Shown piece by piece: positions 33,507 to 45,542 of a stretch of DNA of 64,000 nt (its first letter is position 1; each line of letters opens with the position of its first letter). The DNA is from Brachionus koreanus (taxonomy: Eukaryota; Rotifera; Eurotatoria; Ploima; Brachionidae): positions 1,334,973 to 1,398,972 of the forward strand of contig PJRA01000549.1 of assembly GCA_016987375.1 (NCBI GenBank), written 5' to 3'. The notes beneath the pieces are model-generated. The model was not told the origin of the DNA. It saw only the letters and a list, made by a program, of their open reading frames with translations, and searched no databases. Both the position numbers and the translations under genes were made by a program.

Positions 33507-36500
33507 ATGCTGTGCTGGGGAAGCACTAAAAATGGTCAATTGGGTCTTGGCGGAATAGAAGAAGAAGTAATCAACATACCAAGATCAAATGAATTTTTCG
33601 ACAAAAAATCTCCCATAAAACAAATAGCTTGTGGCTTCAATCATACATTAATATTGCTTGAAGATGGCACTGTTTATTCATGCGGCAATAACGACTTAGA
33701 GCAGTTAGGACACGATGGGCCGCGAACTCGACCCAAGCAAATATCTGCTTTAGAAGCTCAAGTAATTACTTATATCTCTGCGGGTCATTCTTTTTCTCTT
33801 GCTCTAAATAACCATGGACAATTATTTTGTTGGGGTGCCATTGGGGGAAATCCAGAAGACGACATGTTCTTTCCAAAACCAACACACATTAAAATCGTGA
33901 ATGATATGTCTGTAGTACAAATAGCTTGCGGTTACTATCATTTTTTGGCGTTAACCGAGGACTGTAAAGTTTATGTTTGCGGTAATAACGAATATGGACA
34001 ATTAGGACTTGGCAATAAGAATTCGACCAGTGTTCCTATTTACCTTCAATCAATAGAAGGTATACCAGTTCAGCAAATTGACTGTGGCGGTTATCACTCA
34101 ATGATTTTAACTGTTAGTGGTTTCATTTTTTCTTTTGGAAGAAACGAGTAACTAAAAATCTAAACAGATTTATCAAATTCGATTTTTCTTTTCCCATTAA
34201 AAGCTGTGGTCAATTGGGTTTTGGTGATACTAATTCTAGACTTTTTCCAATGAATGTAAAGTCTCTTAATAATCTTAAATCATGCTATATTAGCTGTGGA
34301 GAAAACTTTAGTTCGGTTCTAACAGCAGTAAATTTGAATAAAAATTATAGAATAAAATTATTACTTTTATATTTTTGGCTAGGATGGAGGAGTGTTTACA
34401 TTTGGTGCAGGTATGTATGGACAGTTAGGCCACAATAATATGAGCCATGAATATTTGCCAAGAAAGATTGTGGATTTGATGGGAAGTGAAATAACGCAGA
34501 TTGCATGCGGGAGATGTCATATGATCGCCTACTCATCAACTAGCAATCGATTATATACGTTTGGTCTGGCAGGTAATGGTCAACTTGGAAATGGAACTAC
34601 AATAAATATATCTAGTCCTAACTTTGTTAACATTAATTTTGCTAATCCGAAGAAATTTTCTGATTCTGATCAAAGTTCTTTTTATCTGTACTCAATTTAC
34701 GCTGGTGGCGATCAAACTTTTGTTATAACAAAACCGATATCAAGCAAAATTTTTCCTCTAGATTATAGAAAAATATTGGAAAAATCTCATATAATCACAG
34801 CAAATGTTGTGGAAGATCTAGATCAAAAATCATTAGCTATCGTCAAACAAAATCGCTCTAAAATAGCTATTTTAGATCAACCTAAATTGAGAGCAATTCA
34901 ACTTGCATTCACTTCTGCATCCTGTTTAAATGCGTCTTTTTTGGACCAAAATATGCACTATAGCACATCGAATCGTTATCCGGGAATTGATTTAAGCAGA
35001 GCGAAATCAATTTATTCAATCATATCTGGCTTAAATGATGATTATATAAAAGATAAGGTAATTACTGTTTTAATTAATTCGAAATTTTAATTAAAGTATT
35101 TTAGTTTATAAATTTAACTTTTAAAAAATATAATAATTAAAAAATCTCAGGTTTAAATGCTAACTATCATGAATTCATAAATGAATCTAAACGTTCTATT
35201 TAAAAAAAAAGCTTACAAAATATAATTCAAAGTCAAATCGGATAAATTGATAAAGTTCATCGATTTGAGTTTAACTAATAGATTTGATTAACTTTATTAT
35301 TTTTATTCTTTTTATTGATTCAAACCTTATAAGAAAAGATAATAAATAAAATTTTAAAAAAAAAACATAAAAAAAATTGTATGATCTAATGATCAAGTTC
35401 ATTTTTAAAAAATTATAGGTATTAACTTTAAATTTTTGATAGAGTTTTTAAATAATATTTAATTTTTAGAATATTTTTAATTTTTTAATCAAAATTTTAC
35501 AACCCTTGCGCAATAATTGAGGTAAAAGCTAAATTAAAGTGAATGAACAAAATATGTGACATGATTTTTTGGATTCTTTTCAATAAATAAATTATACACT
35601 TTCACGACAAGTCTATTTGGAACAATTTTTAATAAAAAACTCATTTGGTTGTGACTTTTTTTGCCTTCAATATTTTATTAATTTGAAAAAGAGCTAACAT
35701 TGAACAAAAATAAATTAGAATCTGTCTCTAGTTTAATTTACTTTAAATATCTTTAATTATTTTCAGCTGAATAACATGAATATCTTTTGTTCTTATTTGA
35801 ATATTCAATTTTTCTAAATTAATTCAGGTATTTATCAAAATAATTCAATATATTCTGATTATGTCACAAATAATAATTTTAAAAATAAAATTATCTTTCC
35901 CAATAAATTAATTACCCAATAAATTAAAAAAAAATTTTAATTTTTATTTGTGATATAATCAGAATTAAATAAGTTTTCATTTATCAGCAAAATTTAGCTA
36001 AAAGATATGAGCTAAAAGTCAAATATGATCAAAAAATAGCTGGATTTTCGAAATTATGAACATGTCTTAAATCAAAAATTTTAACCAGTGTTCTCTGTAA
36101 AAGAACATGTGATTATTATGCCATAAAATGAAATGTCATAAAAATTGAACATTTACGTTATATTAAAAACAGTATTATTATTTTCAAATGACATAACTTT
36201 GAAAATTTTAAATTAAATAAAATAACTGATAGATTTTTTATTAAAGATAATTGAAAATTTAACAGAATTATTTGAAAAACTTCCTGATAGTCCTCCAAGT
36301 ATAGAAGCACTACGGCTTTATGTTACAACTCCATTTTTAGCCGAATTCGAAAAATTGGCCTCTCAAGATACTGCAAACATCCATTCTTTACTATATGCAT
36401 ACGCCCAATCAATTAACAAACTAAAAAAAGAAGCAGCCGGCCGTATTTTGGACTATTGGTTTGCTGCTACTGGTGTTGATTTTTTTAAAAAATTAATCAA

Positions 36501-39308
36501 AGTAATTAATATAACAATATATTTTTTAACTAAAATTTTGTGTTTAAAAATCAAGAGTTATAAAAACATTGTCATGAATATTCTTAAAAGCAAAGATGAA
36601 GTTGTGTCCGAAAATGAATTAATTAAAAGACAAAATTTTCTTAAATCATCAATGATTTTTTTAGACAAACTTAATAGAGTAAGAAAACAATACAATTTGA
36701 ATAATGAATGGTAAAATTTATTAAATTTAGATCAATCTTGAATTTCGCGAAATTGTCCCTTACGACTCGTTTCATATTCCTGATTTGATTGAAAAAATTG
36801 ATGTAAAAAAAGACTATTTTGAATGGCTTAGACGTAAGACATTACGAGTAACTATCAATTTTTTTATTTATCAAATATGATAAAATTAATGCTCTTAATT
36901 TATTTTTAAATTTCGTATAAACAATTTATTCATAAATTTTTTTTCATATGAGATTTAAAATTAAAAAAAATAAATAAAATTTTTCTTTAAAATATTCAAA
37001 TTTTAAAGATAGTAAGCAATTTTGATATTTTAAATAATTAAAAAGCTTTTGCTTATTTAAATTCTAAAAATAAATCCTAATTTTTTCAAATTTAAAATCA
37101 CAAGCATTCCTATCAAGTATTCAAATTGATTGATATAGGGGTTAGTTTTAAATATTTTTTTGCCTGTATTAAACGTTTTTTAATCACTGTTTATTGTCAA
37201 AAGCCTCCGTAAAATCTTTTACTATTTTGAGTAGCCTATTCATACAGTTGTTCTTTAAAAAAATACGGACATAAAAAATACCAATTTACATACACAATTA
37301 TATATTTACAAATATAATGTTTGAAATTTATACTTAAAAAAAGAACAGTTTAACAATAAAAAAAATTTTTTTGATACTTTTTTTTGTTTTTTTTTTCAAA
37401 ATTTGTCCCTCATTTAAATGCGTAATCTAATTTTTATAATTTTGAAGAACCAGCTTTTTCAAAATTTTTAAAAAAAATCTAGCTATTTAAGATTTAATCT
37501 TTTTGTTTCAAAATTAACAATGTTGATTTTAATTCGAATTTAAAAAAATTGAGACTTTATTTTAAATTAATTAAATTAAATTAAATTCTTAAAATCAATT
37601 AAAATATCTAAAAATTTGAATTAAAAAAAATTCTTAGCGAGCTCAAACTAGCATTTTAGAAAAAATATTGTTCATTATTCTTTTTTTGAATATTTTATGG
37701 GATTTAAATTTGATTAATCATGAGATTATTGAAACATTGCGACTCTTTGTGTATGTAATTGAAAAGGAAAAAGAACGAATAATTTTACTCAAATTAGAAC
37801 AGCTTTTACGGAAATATTCTTTTAATTTAGTTTTAGAAAAAAACTTAATTACCAAATATTTCTAAAATTAAATTTAATAACAGTTCAATAAACTGATTTG
37901 TTTGCACCTTTTAGATTTGCTTTTACTTTAAAAAGTTGAATTTAACTAATAAATGTTTATAATTTTTTTAATCTAGAATGATAGCTCAGTATTATTCTGC
38001 GATTTTCCTTTTGTTTTTGATGGTCGAGCAAAAAGTTTGCTGTTACAAACCGACGCAGAGATTCAAATGCAGTTTGCCCTAAATGAAGCAGTTCACCAAA
38101 ATTTATCTTCGATTTTTTCAACAACTATCGATCCAGTGAATCCAATTCTTGCTTTATTTGTGCGACGAGATCATATCGTTCAGGATACTCTAAACCAATT
38201 ATCAAAGCAAAAACGTGATGACCTAAAAAAACCACTTAAAGTAATGTTTATTGGAGAAGATGCCTACGATGCTGGTGGGGTCAAAAAAGAATTCTTTATG
38301 CTTTTGATACGAGAAATCTTGGATCTAAAATATGGAATGTTCACTTACTACGATGAAACTCATACCATATGGTTCAACGATCAGACATTGGAGGGTGAAG
38401 AAATGTACAAACTAATTGGGGAATTGTGTGGTTTAGCTATTTATAACTCAATTATTATTGATCTCCCCTTTCCATTAGCTTTGTACAAAAAATTACTCAA
38501 AGATAAGCCAACTTTACAAGATCTACACACAATTAGTCCATCTGTTGCAAAAGGACTTGAACAATTGCTTAAATATGATGGAGATGACTTTGAGTCTGTA
38601 TTTGATTTAAATTTTGAAATTTCTAGACAAAGATATGATCAAGTTATTAATGTTGAACTAATTCCCGATGGATCTAAAGTACCGGTGACTAAGCAAAATG
38701 TTAAACAATATGTGAACGAATATGTTGATTACATATTCAACAAATCAGTGCAAAAGCCATTTGAGGCTTTTAGCAATGGATTTCATCGAGTTTGTGGATC
38801 TAAAGTTTTAGTAAGCTTCACACTTTTATTTATAAAGAATTAGTTAATTATTATTTTTATTCAAAGGAATTGTTTCATCCATCTGAGCTCATGTCAATGG
38901 TGATCGGAAACCAGAATTATGATTTTGTTGAGTTGGAAAAGAATACAGAATATAAAGGAGATTACAATGCCGAACATCCAGTTATAAAAATGTTCTGGAA
39001 AGTATTTCATGAGATGAGTCTAGAACAGAAAAAAAAATTTTTGTGTAATTTTTGAACAAAAAGTTTTTAAAAACGTGAAATTTTTATCTCTTTCTTTAGT
39101 ATACTTGACTGGTTCTGATAGAATTCCGATTCTTGGCATGAAACGAGTAAAACTGTTTATACAATCAACAAAAGGAGGTGATTCGTACTATCCAGTTGCG
39201 CATACATGCTTTAATTTGCTAGATTTGCCGATGTACACTAATGAAGATGTATTGCGGGAGCGTTTAATGGTGGCTTTAGAACATAATCAAGGATTTACTA
39301 TTGTCTAG
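33507..39308 (+). CDS. HERC4: HERC4-type RCC1-HECT ubiquitin ligase (9 exons)
   Basis: E3 ubiquitin ligase with an N-terminal RCC1 beta-propeller and C-terminal HECT domain. Exons 33507-34147, 34204-34327, 34383-35057, 36247-36501, 36556-36678, 36731-36847, 37977-38810, 38867-39044, 39100-39308; GT/AG, 1051 residues against 1057 in human HERC4. It starts MLCWGSTKNGQLGLGGIEEE; an upstream in-frame ATG at 33426 is not conserved. RCC1 repeats: CGNNDLEQLGHD, CGNNEYGQLGLG, GGVFTFGAGMYGQLGHN, FGLAGNGQLGNG. Middle helical region, then HECT: PFVFDGRAKSLLLQTDAEIQ, GEDAYDAGGVKKEFF, LEKNTEYKGDY, LTGSDRIPILGM and the catalytic-cysteine loop VAHTCFNLLDLP (Cys about 1019). All residues needed for thioester formation seem present. 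Introns 3 and 6 exceed 1 kb; the rest are about 55 bp. HERC3 is a close alternative name. Confidence 0.94.
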
Positions 39309-40552
39309 CTCATGATAAAAATTAAAACTTTTTTTTTCTATTAACTTAAAAATGTATATGAAACTAATTTTCTTCAAGCCAAAAATAATTATTTATCATA
39401 TAATATTGCTTTTAATAATTGGTCTTTTTTTTTAAATCAATATTTATTTCATTATAATTTTACATGACCAAGCACATAACAAGCAAAAAATAGGGAAAGA
39501 ACACCAGAAAATCTAGTTCTAAAGAAATAAAGTGTTCAGTACACTTGGGAGATAAATTACTGAGTGAATTAAATGAAAGAAAGACTTATTTCCAGAATAC
39601 TAGACATATACTTTCTCTGAATCGTGGAAAAATGCTTCTCATTTTTGTTTAATGTTCATATTTCTGATTTTTTAAATCAAATTAAGATATTTTGTTAAAG
39701 ATTTGATAGTCTAATTTAAATTAAAACAACTTATTAAAATATTATTTTTTTGTTCACCTTAAAAAATTGAAACATCCTTTTAAAAAGACTTTTAAAAATT
39801 TATTTTTTACATTAAAAAATTACTAATTATTGAAAAATTAAGCGAAAATTTACTATAAAAAAAACCTGAAATCAAGTTGCAATTATATTTGAATTTTTGC
39901 TTTTTAATCTACCTAATAGTGTTGGATGGCGGTCAGACTGATGTTTTGAGCAAAATCTATTAAGGAAGTTTAAATTATTTTTTTATGGGAATCGACAAAT
40001 TAGTTAAAGATTTTTTTATAAATTTTAACAAACAAAGATTTGACGTAATTCACTTTTTTTTGAAAAAAAAAATTTCATTTCCTTTAATTCGAGGTGCGCC
40101 AAATAACCTTATTTAAAAATTTGAGACATTGTTAGCTAATTTGTTGTTTTCTATAAAACATTCAATTGATTTGTTAAAAATTGCGCGGTTAGAAAAATTT
40201 TTTGGCACATCGGAGACTGCTTGTCCGGTTCCCAACATAACTAACTAACTTTAAAAAAATAAACTATTATTTATATTCAAAATGAATTGCCTATTTAAGT
40301 TAAAAATTTATTTATTATATAGAATGGAAAATTTAATTTAATTATAAAATTATTGTAGTATATTTTTAATTGAAGCTAGCTATAAATTTTTGAGATGATT
40401 GAATGTAAATTTCAAAAAAAAAGTTAATTTAAATCTGCCAAATAAATTTTTAAAAAATATTTAGCAATAGTAAGCTTTCAACACGTTTTGAATATTTTCA
40501 TTTATTATAAATAAAAAATAAATAATTTTAAATAAAATTAAACTATAGAAAA
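39309..40552. other. Non-coding spacer between HERC4 and DDX47
   Basis: AT-rich except for a GC-richer patch near 40083-40245 that ends CGGTTCCCAACATAACTAAC followed by an A-rich stretch, which looks like the 3' end of a non-LTR element with an ACTA tail; no coding part is recognisable. An acceptor-like AG lies at 40547-40548 just before the DDX47 ATG. Confidence 0.4.
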
Positions 40553-41992
40553 ATGACCGAGGTCGTAATACAGAAAGCAACCGAAGGCGAAAAAGAATTG
40601 ACCGATGATGACAAAGATACCCTTGATTTGTTAAAAACTAATCAAGAAAAATCAACGGAAGAAGAAACTTCTGATGAAAATTTAACATTTGAAAGTCTGG
40701 GAATTGTCAAGGAGCTTTGTGATGCTTGTGCCCAACTAAAATGGACAAAACCGTCACAAATCCAAGCTAAGTCTATTCCAGTAGCTCTTCAAGGTAAAGA
40801 TATCATTGGGCTAGCTGAAACAGGATCTGGTAAAACAGGTGCATTCGCACTTCCAATTTTGCAAGCTTTGCTTGATAAACCCCAGCGCATTTTTGCTTTA
40901 GTTTTAACTCCAACTAGAGAGTTAGCTTATCAAATAGCGGAGCAATTTGATGCTCTTGGTGCAGGAATTGGAGTCAAATGTGCTGTTATTGTTGGTGGAA
41001 TGGATATGATGACTCAATCAATTGCATTAGCTAAAAAACCTCATATTATAATTGCTACTCCTGGCCGATTAGTCGATCATTTAGAAAATACTAAAGGTTT
41101 TTCGCTAAAAACAATACGATACTTGGTTATGGATGAAGCTGATAGAATATTAAATATGGATTTTGAAGAAGATGTAGACAAAATGCTAAAGGTAATACCC
41201 AAAGAAAGAGTAACCTATTTATATTCTGCTACAATGACCAAAAAAGTACAAAAACTTCAACGAGCCAGTTTAAAAGATCCAGTTAGAGTTGAAGTATCTG
41301 GAAAGTATCAAACTGTTGAACAGTTAAAACAATTTTATGTTTTTTTACCCAGTAAATACAAAGACGTTTATTTAGTCTATATTTTAAACGAACTAGCTGG
41401 TAACTCCTTCATTATATTCTGTTCAACTTGTGCCAATACACAAAGACTGTCGATCATGTTAAGAAATTTAGGATTTACTGCTATTCCGTTACATGGTCAA
41501 ATGAGTCAAACAAAACGCTTAGGGTCGTTAAATAAATTCAAATCAAAAACAAGGTCTATACTAATTGCTACTGATGTGGCAAGCCGTGGTTTGGATATTC
41601 CTCATGTAGATGTTGTAATTAATTTTGATATTCCAACTCATTCTAAAGATTATATCCATCGGGTGGGTCGTACAGCCAGAGCTGGAAGAGCAGGAAAATC
41701 TATTACTTTGGTTTCACAGTATGATGTAGAGTTGTATCAGAGGATAGAAAATTTAATTGGTAAAAAACTCGATGAGTATCAGACGGTTGAAAATGAGGTT
41801 ATGAGTTTGCAGGAACGTGTTGCCGAGGCTCAGCGACTTGCTAAAATTGAACTTAAAGAACAAACAGACAAGAAAAAGGGGGGAAAGCGAAAAAATGGTG
41901 ATTCGGATGATGAAAAATTAGATACAGAAGAATCCACTGGTATTAAAAAAAGATTGCAAAAAAAAAATAAAAATAAAAGATTTAAAAAATAA
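40553..41992 (+). CDS. DDX47: DEAD-box RNA helicase DDX47 (Rrp3 family), intronless
   Basis: Nucleolar ATP-dependent RNA helicase for pre-rRNA cleavage in 40S biogenesis. A single 479-codon frame. Acidic N-tail, then [18 protein letters not shown] (isolated Phe), KPSQIQ (Q motif), AETGSGKT (88-95), [36 protein letters not shown] (193-205), [17 protein letters not shown] (DDX47-typical), [32 protein letters not shown] and [11 protein letters not shown]. The C-terminus has [14 protein letters not shown], as in the family, and ends in a lysine-rich tail. It is the only long intronless housekeeping gene here, which could mean a retroposed origin, but conservation shows it is functional. MRPL33 follows 123 bp downstream on the same strand. 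Confidence 0.96.
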   Translation: MTEVVIQKATEGEKELTDDDKDTLDLLKTNQEKSTEEETSDENLTFESLGIVKELCDACAQLKWTKPSQIQAKSIPVALQGKDIIGLAETGSGKTGAFALPILQALLDKPQRIFALVLTPTRELAYQIAEQFDALGAGIGVKCAVIVGGMDMMTQSIALAKKPHIIIATPGRLVDHLENTKGFSLKTIRYLVMDEADRILNMDFEEDVDKMLKVIPKERVTYLYSATMTKKVQKLQRASLKDPVRVEVSGKYQTVEQLKQFYVFLPSKYKDVYLVYILNELAGNSFIIFCSTCANTQRLSIMLRNLGFTAIPLHGQMSQTKRLGSLNKFKSKTRSILIATDVASRGLDIPHVDVVINFDIPTHSKDYIHRVGRTARAGRAGKSITLVSQYDVELYQRIENLIGKKLDEYQTVENEVMSLQERVAEAQRLAKIELKEQTDKKKGGKRKNGDSDDEKLDTEESTGIKKRLQKKNKNKRFKK

Positions 41993-42107
41993 TTTTCAAA
42001 ATAATAAAAATTTCTGGTTAAAAAAAATATTTTTTATTAATGAATGGGTTTAATCAGCCATCAAGTATAAAATTCACTAAAATTTAATAAAATAAAACAT
42101 TAAATTT

Positions 42108-42115
42108 AGTTTGGA
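42108..42115 (+). promoter_or_regulatory. Splice-acceptor-like site directly before MRPL33
   Basis: TTAAATTTAG ends at 42109, six bases before the MRPL33 ATG, with the upstream DDX47 stop only 117 bp earlier. This fits a spliced-leader trans-splice acceptor in a two-gene operon, or an ordinary 5' UTR intron. It cannot be told apart from chance in AT-rich DNA without transcripts. Confidence 0.35.
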
Positions 42116-42328
42116 ATGCAATTAAGTTTGGCGCATTTTGCTAAAAAAGGCCGAACTCTTTTGGTTTTGGTCAAAAGTTCGGCATCAAGTCATTCAATGC
42201 TTATGCTAAGAGATAGAGCTGTTGAAAAATACGAATTTATTCGTTTTGATCCACTAATCGAACGTAACGTTTTATACAAGGAAGCCAAAAAATTGAGAAC
42301 AATCGATAAGAACAAAGGGGGCGAATAG
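42116..42328 (+). CDS. MRPL33: Mitochondrial ribosomal protein bL33m
   Basis: A 70-residue basic protein of the large mitoribosomal subunit. It reads HFAKKGRTLLVLVKSSASSH, then MLMLRDRAVEKYEFIRFDPL, then RNVLYKEAKKLR: the same arrangement as bL33 proteins (AKSK-x-x-x-LVxMVS-x-AGTG, KRxRLxxKLxxxxYDPxVxxxVLFxExKK). Human MRPL33 is 65 residues. Intronless. Placed 123 bp after DDX47, same strand, which suggests read-through or operon-like transcription. Confidence 0.85.
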   Translation: MQLSLAHFAKKGRTLLVLVKSSASSHSMLMLRDRAVEKYEFIRFDPLIERNVLYKEAKKLRTIDKNKGGE

Positions 42329-43260
42329 CCGGAATAAATTTGAAAAAAAAAATTTTAAGGATTAAAAAAATAAATTAATTCTCAATTATTTAATTTAGAA
42401 AAGAATAATAATTAAATTTTTTTCAGATTTATTTGTTAGCTGTTTTGATATCTAATGTTGGCATATTTTCCTTATAACATTATTTTCAAAGTGATTAATT
42501 TTTTGATGCTTTTAATGAAAATATAAAAAAATTAAATTAATTTAAAATCAAGTAACTTATATGAAAAGAGCTCAATGCATTAGAAATGATTTGAATTTTC
42601 CTCAAAAAAAAATATTAAAATCTTCATTAAATTGCTACAATCACAGTTTTATTAATTCTTATTTTGTACTAGATAAAAAAAATCGAAAAAATATTCATAT
42701 TTGAAAGAAAAGTATCTTTTCTTCACAAAAAAAATTTTGATCATAAATTATATTGATACAAATATAAGTCAAATAGTCTTTATATTTCTTGTTACTATAT
42801 TACGAATGTATCTTTTAAATAAAAGAAAAGAAAGGTCTAAAAATTAAATATTTTAAAAAGTTAATTAATATTATATTTTATTATTAGTTAATATCAAAAT
42901 TAAAAAAAAAACTATTAAGATTTATATTTTAATAAATTAGCTTTTTTTCAAATAAGAGAACTAGATAGTTAGCATGAAAAATTTTAACATTTCTAAACTT
43001 TTGTCTTATATTTGTTAACAATTATTAACATTTTTTTTATCAAAATTCAGGACTGATTTTTAAAATTTTTTGTTTTGAAATCAACGCAAAAACATTTTTA
43101 TTTATTTTAAAATAAAGAGAAAGTTTTTTTTCAAGTTAAGAAAACTAATTTTTGTTAATTTTTATACAATAAATGAATAGATTGATTCCTAAAAATAGAG
43201 GGTAAAAATAATTGACTTTTGTTTGATTTGGTTTTTATTGATTGTTGGTGTTAAAATATA
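42329..43260. other. Non-coding spacer between convergent MRPL33 and MOB1
   Basis: AT-rich 3' flanks of two convergent genes. No other feature seen. Confidence 0.5.
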
Positions 43261-44023
43261 TTATGCTTTTTCTTTTCCAGTCAGCTTGTCAATCAAGTCT
43301 TGTAAAGGTGCCAGTTCTTTTTTTTCAACTAAATCAAACTCCTGGACGAAATAAATAAAATGCTTAAAGGATGTGTTCAAATGAGCCTCCTCTTGTAATT
43401 GAATCACCTGGTGAAAATGTTCATAGTAGATATGTGCATAAACGCGGAACAAACGCTTCAAAATTGTTTTGGCAATGCTTAAAAAATTTTTCGAAAACGG
43501 CACTCCTATGGCAGATGGAAAAATAGAATCACTCTCGATTTGAGACTGAACCCAGTTCATTAGATAATCGATATAACGCGGAGCTGAGCATTTAATCGGT
43601 TTCTTAATAACTTGGCCGTCTGCCCAATGATATTCATATTTTGGACCAGCAGACATAACTGAGCAAGATTGTTCGGTACAAAATTCGGTCAAAGTTCCGT
43701 AGAGCATATTTATTTGATTAAAAAAATCCACGGCTTTAGCCGTTTCTTTAGATGAATACTCTTAATTTAATCCGAATCTTACTGTTTACAGCGACCCATT
43801 CATTTATGTCTTCACCTTCTGGAAGCATTACGGCGAGTTTCAAGTTACCGCTTCCCAGTGTAGTTGAGGCGTGTTTAACAAGATCGAAATTGTGCGATTC
43901 TCCTCCTTCTGAAACATTTTTTTTCGACTTGAAAGTTTTACTGGACTTGTTGCTTTGAAGAAAATGGTTTACTAAAATTAAAATAGGAAGGCGTTGCTTA
44001 AAGACTTACAATAGAAAGCTCAT
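43261..44023 (-). CDS. MOB1: MOB kinase activator 1 (3 exons)
   Basis: Adaptor that binds and activates LATS/NDR kinases in the Hippo pathway. Minus-strand exons 44023-44010 (only 14 bases, encoding MSFL and part of F), 43952-43783 and 43733-43261; 218 residues against 216 in human MOB1A. It reads KSSKTFKSKKNVSEG, HASTTLGSGNLKLAVMLPEG, EWVAVNTVDFFNQINMLYGT, then zinc ligands EFCTEQSC and the AHIYYEHFHQV histidines, all conserved. The 14-base first exon is inferred because it restores the conserved MSFLF start with correct phase (TT + C); intron 1 uses gtaagt and ...caaag. Tiny first exons are easily missed by gene predictors. Confidence 0.93.
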
Positions 44024-45338
44024 TTGAATCGGATGATTTTAAACTATGAATATTATGCCTAAAAATGAGCAAACTGATTTTAAATTAATTTTATTTTAAA
44101 TTTTTAAGGTATTTTCTTTATGTTCAGCAAAATTATTCTTTATGCTAATTGCAAAAATTTGTTGAATTTTTGAATGTTCAGTTTGATATGTTTCTCGGTC
44201 ATTTTATTTAAAATAATTCAAAATCTGTGCGATATTAACAATTTTTTATTTTTGAAATAAAATTTATTTATATTTCAAATTTCATCTAGAAGATAGTAAA
44301 AATATTATGATTTCATTTTAAAATTTCGATCCTACTTAATTCTGAAAATATTTTAATAAATAATTTAACAACACACAGGGAAGGATGCGTGCAACTGGCA
44401 AAAACTTGATAAACGAGTTACCAGCATTGGAAAAAAGTTTTATTTCCTATCTAAATAATGAAGTAGAAAATTACGTGAATAAAAAATTTTGTGAATTACG
44501 AAAGTTTTGATGAATTCATCGCATATGTTCACTCAATTCATGCTTCTGAAGGAAGGTTAATACTAATGGCTGCCGCGCTTGGTTAAAGAATAACTTTATT
44601 GCTGTCAGCTCTCATTAAAATAATTAGACCTGCGGGTTCAAATTGGCTTTAATTATTATTTTGTAAAAAAAAATTTTTTCTGGTATTTGCTTTTATTTAC
44701 ACTATTTTGCTAATTTTGATTATAATAAATAAATTCAATTTTGATATAGGTAAAAAAAGGTAAAAAATGATAGTTTGAGAAAAAATAGTAAAAAAACTAA
44801 ATTTTTGGAATAATTATAATATTTTTGAATAGGATTTCGTCATCGTTGCTTTAGAAAACCACTATTAGACTGCTTTTCCCATAAAATACATAGACATGTT
44901 TGGTTCTAAAAATATAAAGACTAAGAATTCAATTATTATGTTTTCGAATGCATCTTCATGATCGTTAAAACATGAAACAAAGTTAGGTATTTGGGCTGCT
45001 ATATCTTTAAATGGTTAAATAAAATTTGCTGTAAGAAGCATCCTTTTTTAGTTGGTTGAGTATAAAATATTATAAAAAAATTTGGTTATTAGGATAAAAA
45101 TTGAATTTATTTAATAAATTTAATGATTAAATTTTATGGATTCAGAATTATATAGGGAGATATTATACATTTTTTAGTTCTTTTTGCTATTAATATGTTT
45201 AACTTAGATTTTAAATTACATAAGAATAACGATTCAATTTGCAAAGAATTTTTAAATCAAAATAAAATAATTTGGGTATTTTTAATTTTTAATTTTTTGC
45301 TTCTAAGTAGAGTTTGCTTATAATCTTAAAGTTAAATC
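44024..45338. other. Non-coding region with weak repeat traces
   Basis: Contains a possible tRNA-derived SINE (44566-44660, listed separately) and a 41-codon open frame at 44384-44509 with no recognisable family. It may include decayed transposon sequence linked to the transposase tail just downstream. Confidence 0.35.
44566..44660 (+). repeat. Possible tRNA-derived SINE
   Basis: A-box-like TGGCTGCCGCGCTTGG at 44567 and B-box-like GGTTCAAATTGG at 44635-44646, spaced wider than in a normal tRNA, followed by an AT-rich tail. Weaker than the copies at 13.2 and 28.7 kb. Confidence 0.25.
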
Positions 45339-45542
45339 GCCAAGTCGCCAGACTTGAATCCGATCAAATTTGTTTTGAACGATCTAGAAAATTTTGTTAG
45401 GAAAAAGGATATTTCAAATGATAACGATGGTATTGCTGCTATCCGGGAACTTGAAAAGACTTTGAGTCCAGAAAAATGTAAGAGATATATTGATCACTTA
45501 AAAAAGGTTATTCCTATTGTAATAGCTAAAAATGGAGAGTGA
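45339..45542 (+). mobile_element. Tc1/mariner-type transposase C-terminal remnant
   Basis: Forward frame encodes AKSPDLNPIKFVLNDLENFV, then after a linker LSPEKCKRYIDHLKKVIPIV and a terminal GEW-like end. This is the SPDLNPIE-x-x-W block and the following helices of the Tc1/mariner (DDE_3) transposase. The third catalytic acidic residue, E in NPIE, is K here, so the enzyme would be dead. No terminal inverted repeats or upstream D-D residues were found. Confidence 0.75.

Noticed and set aside
37668..37865. ORF in HERC4 intron 6 as an extra HERC4 exon
   Set aside because: The flanking exons already join in phase and match the family without it.
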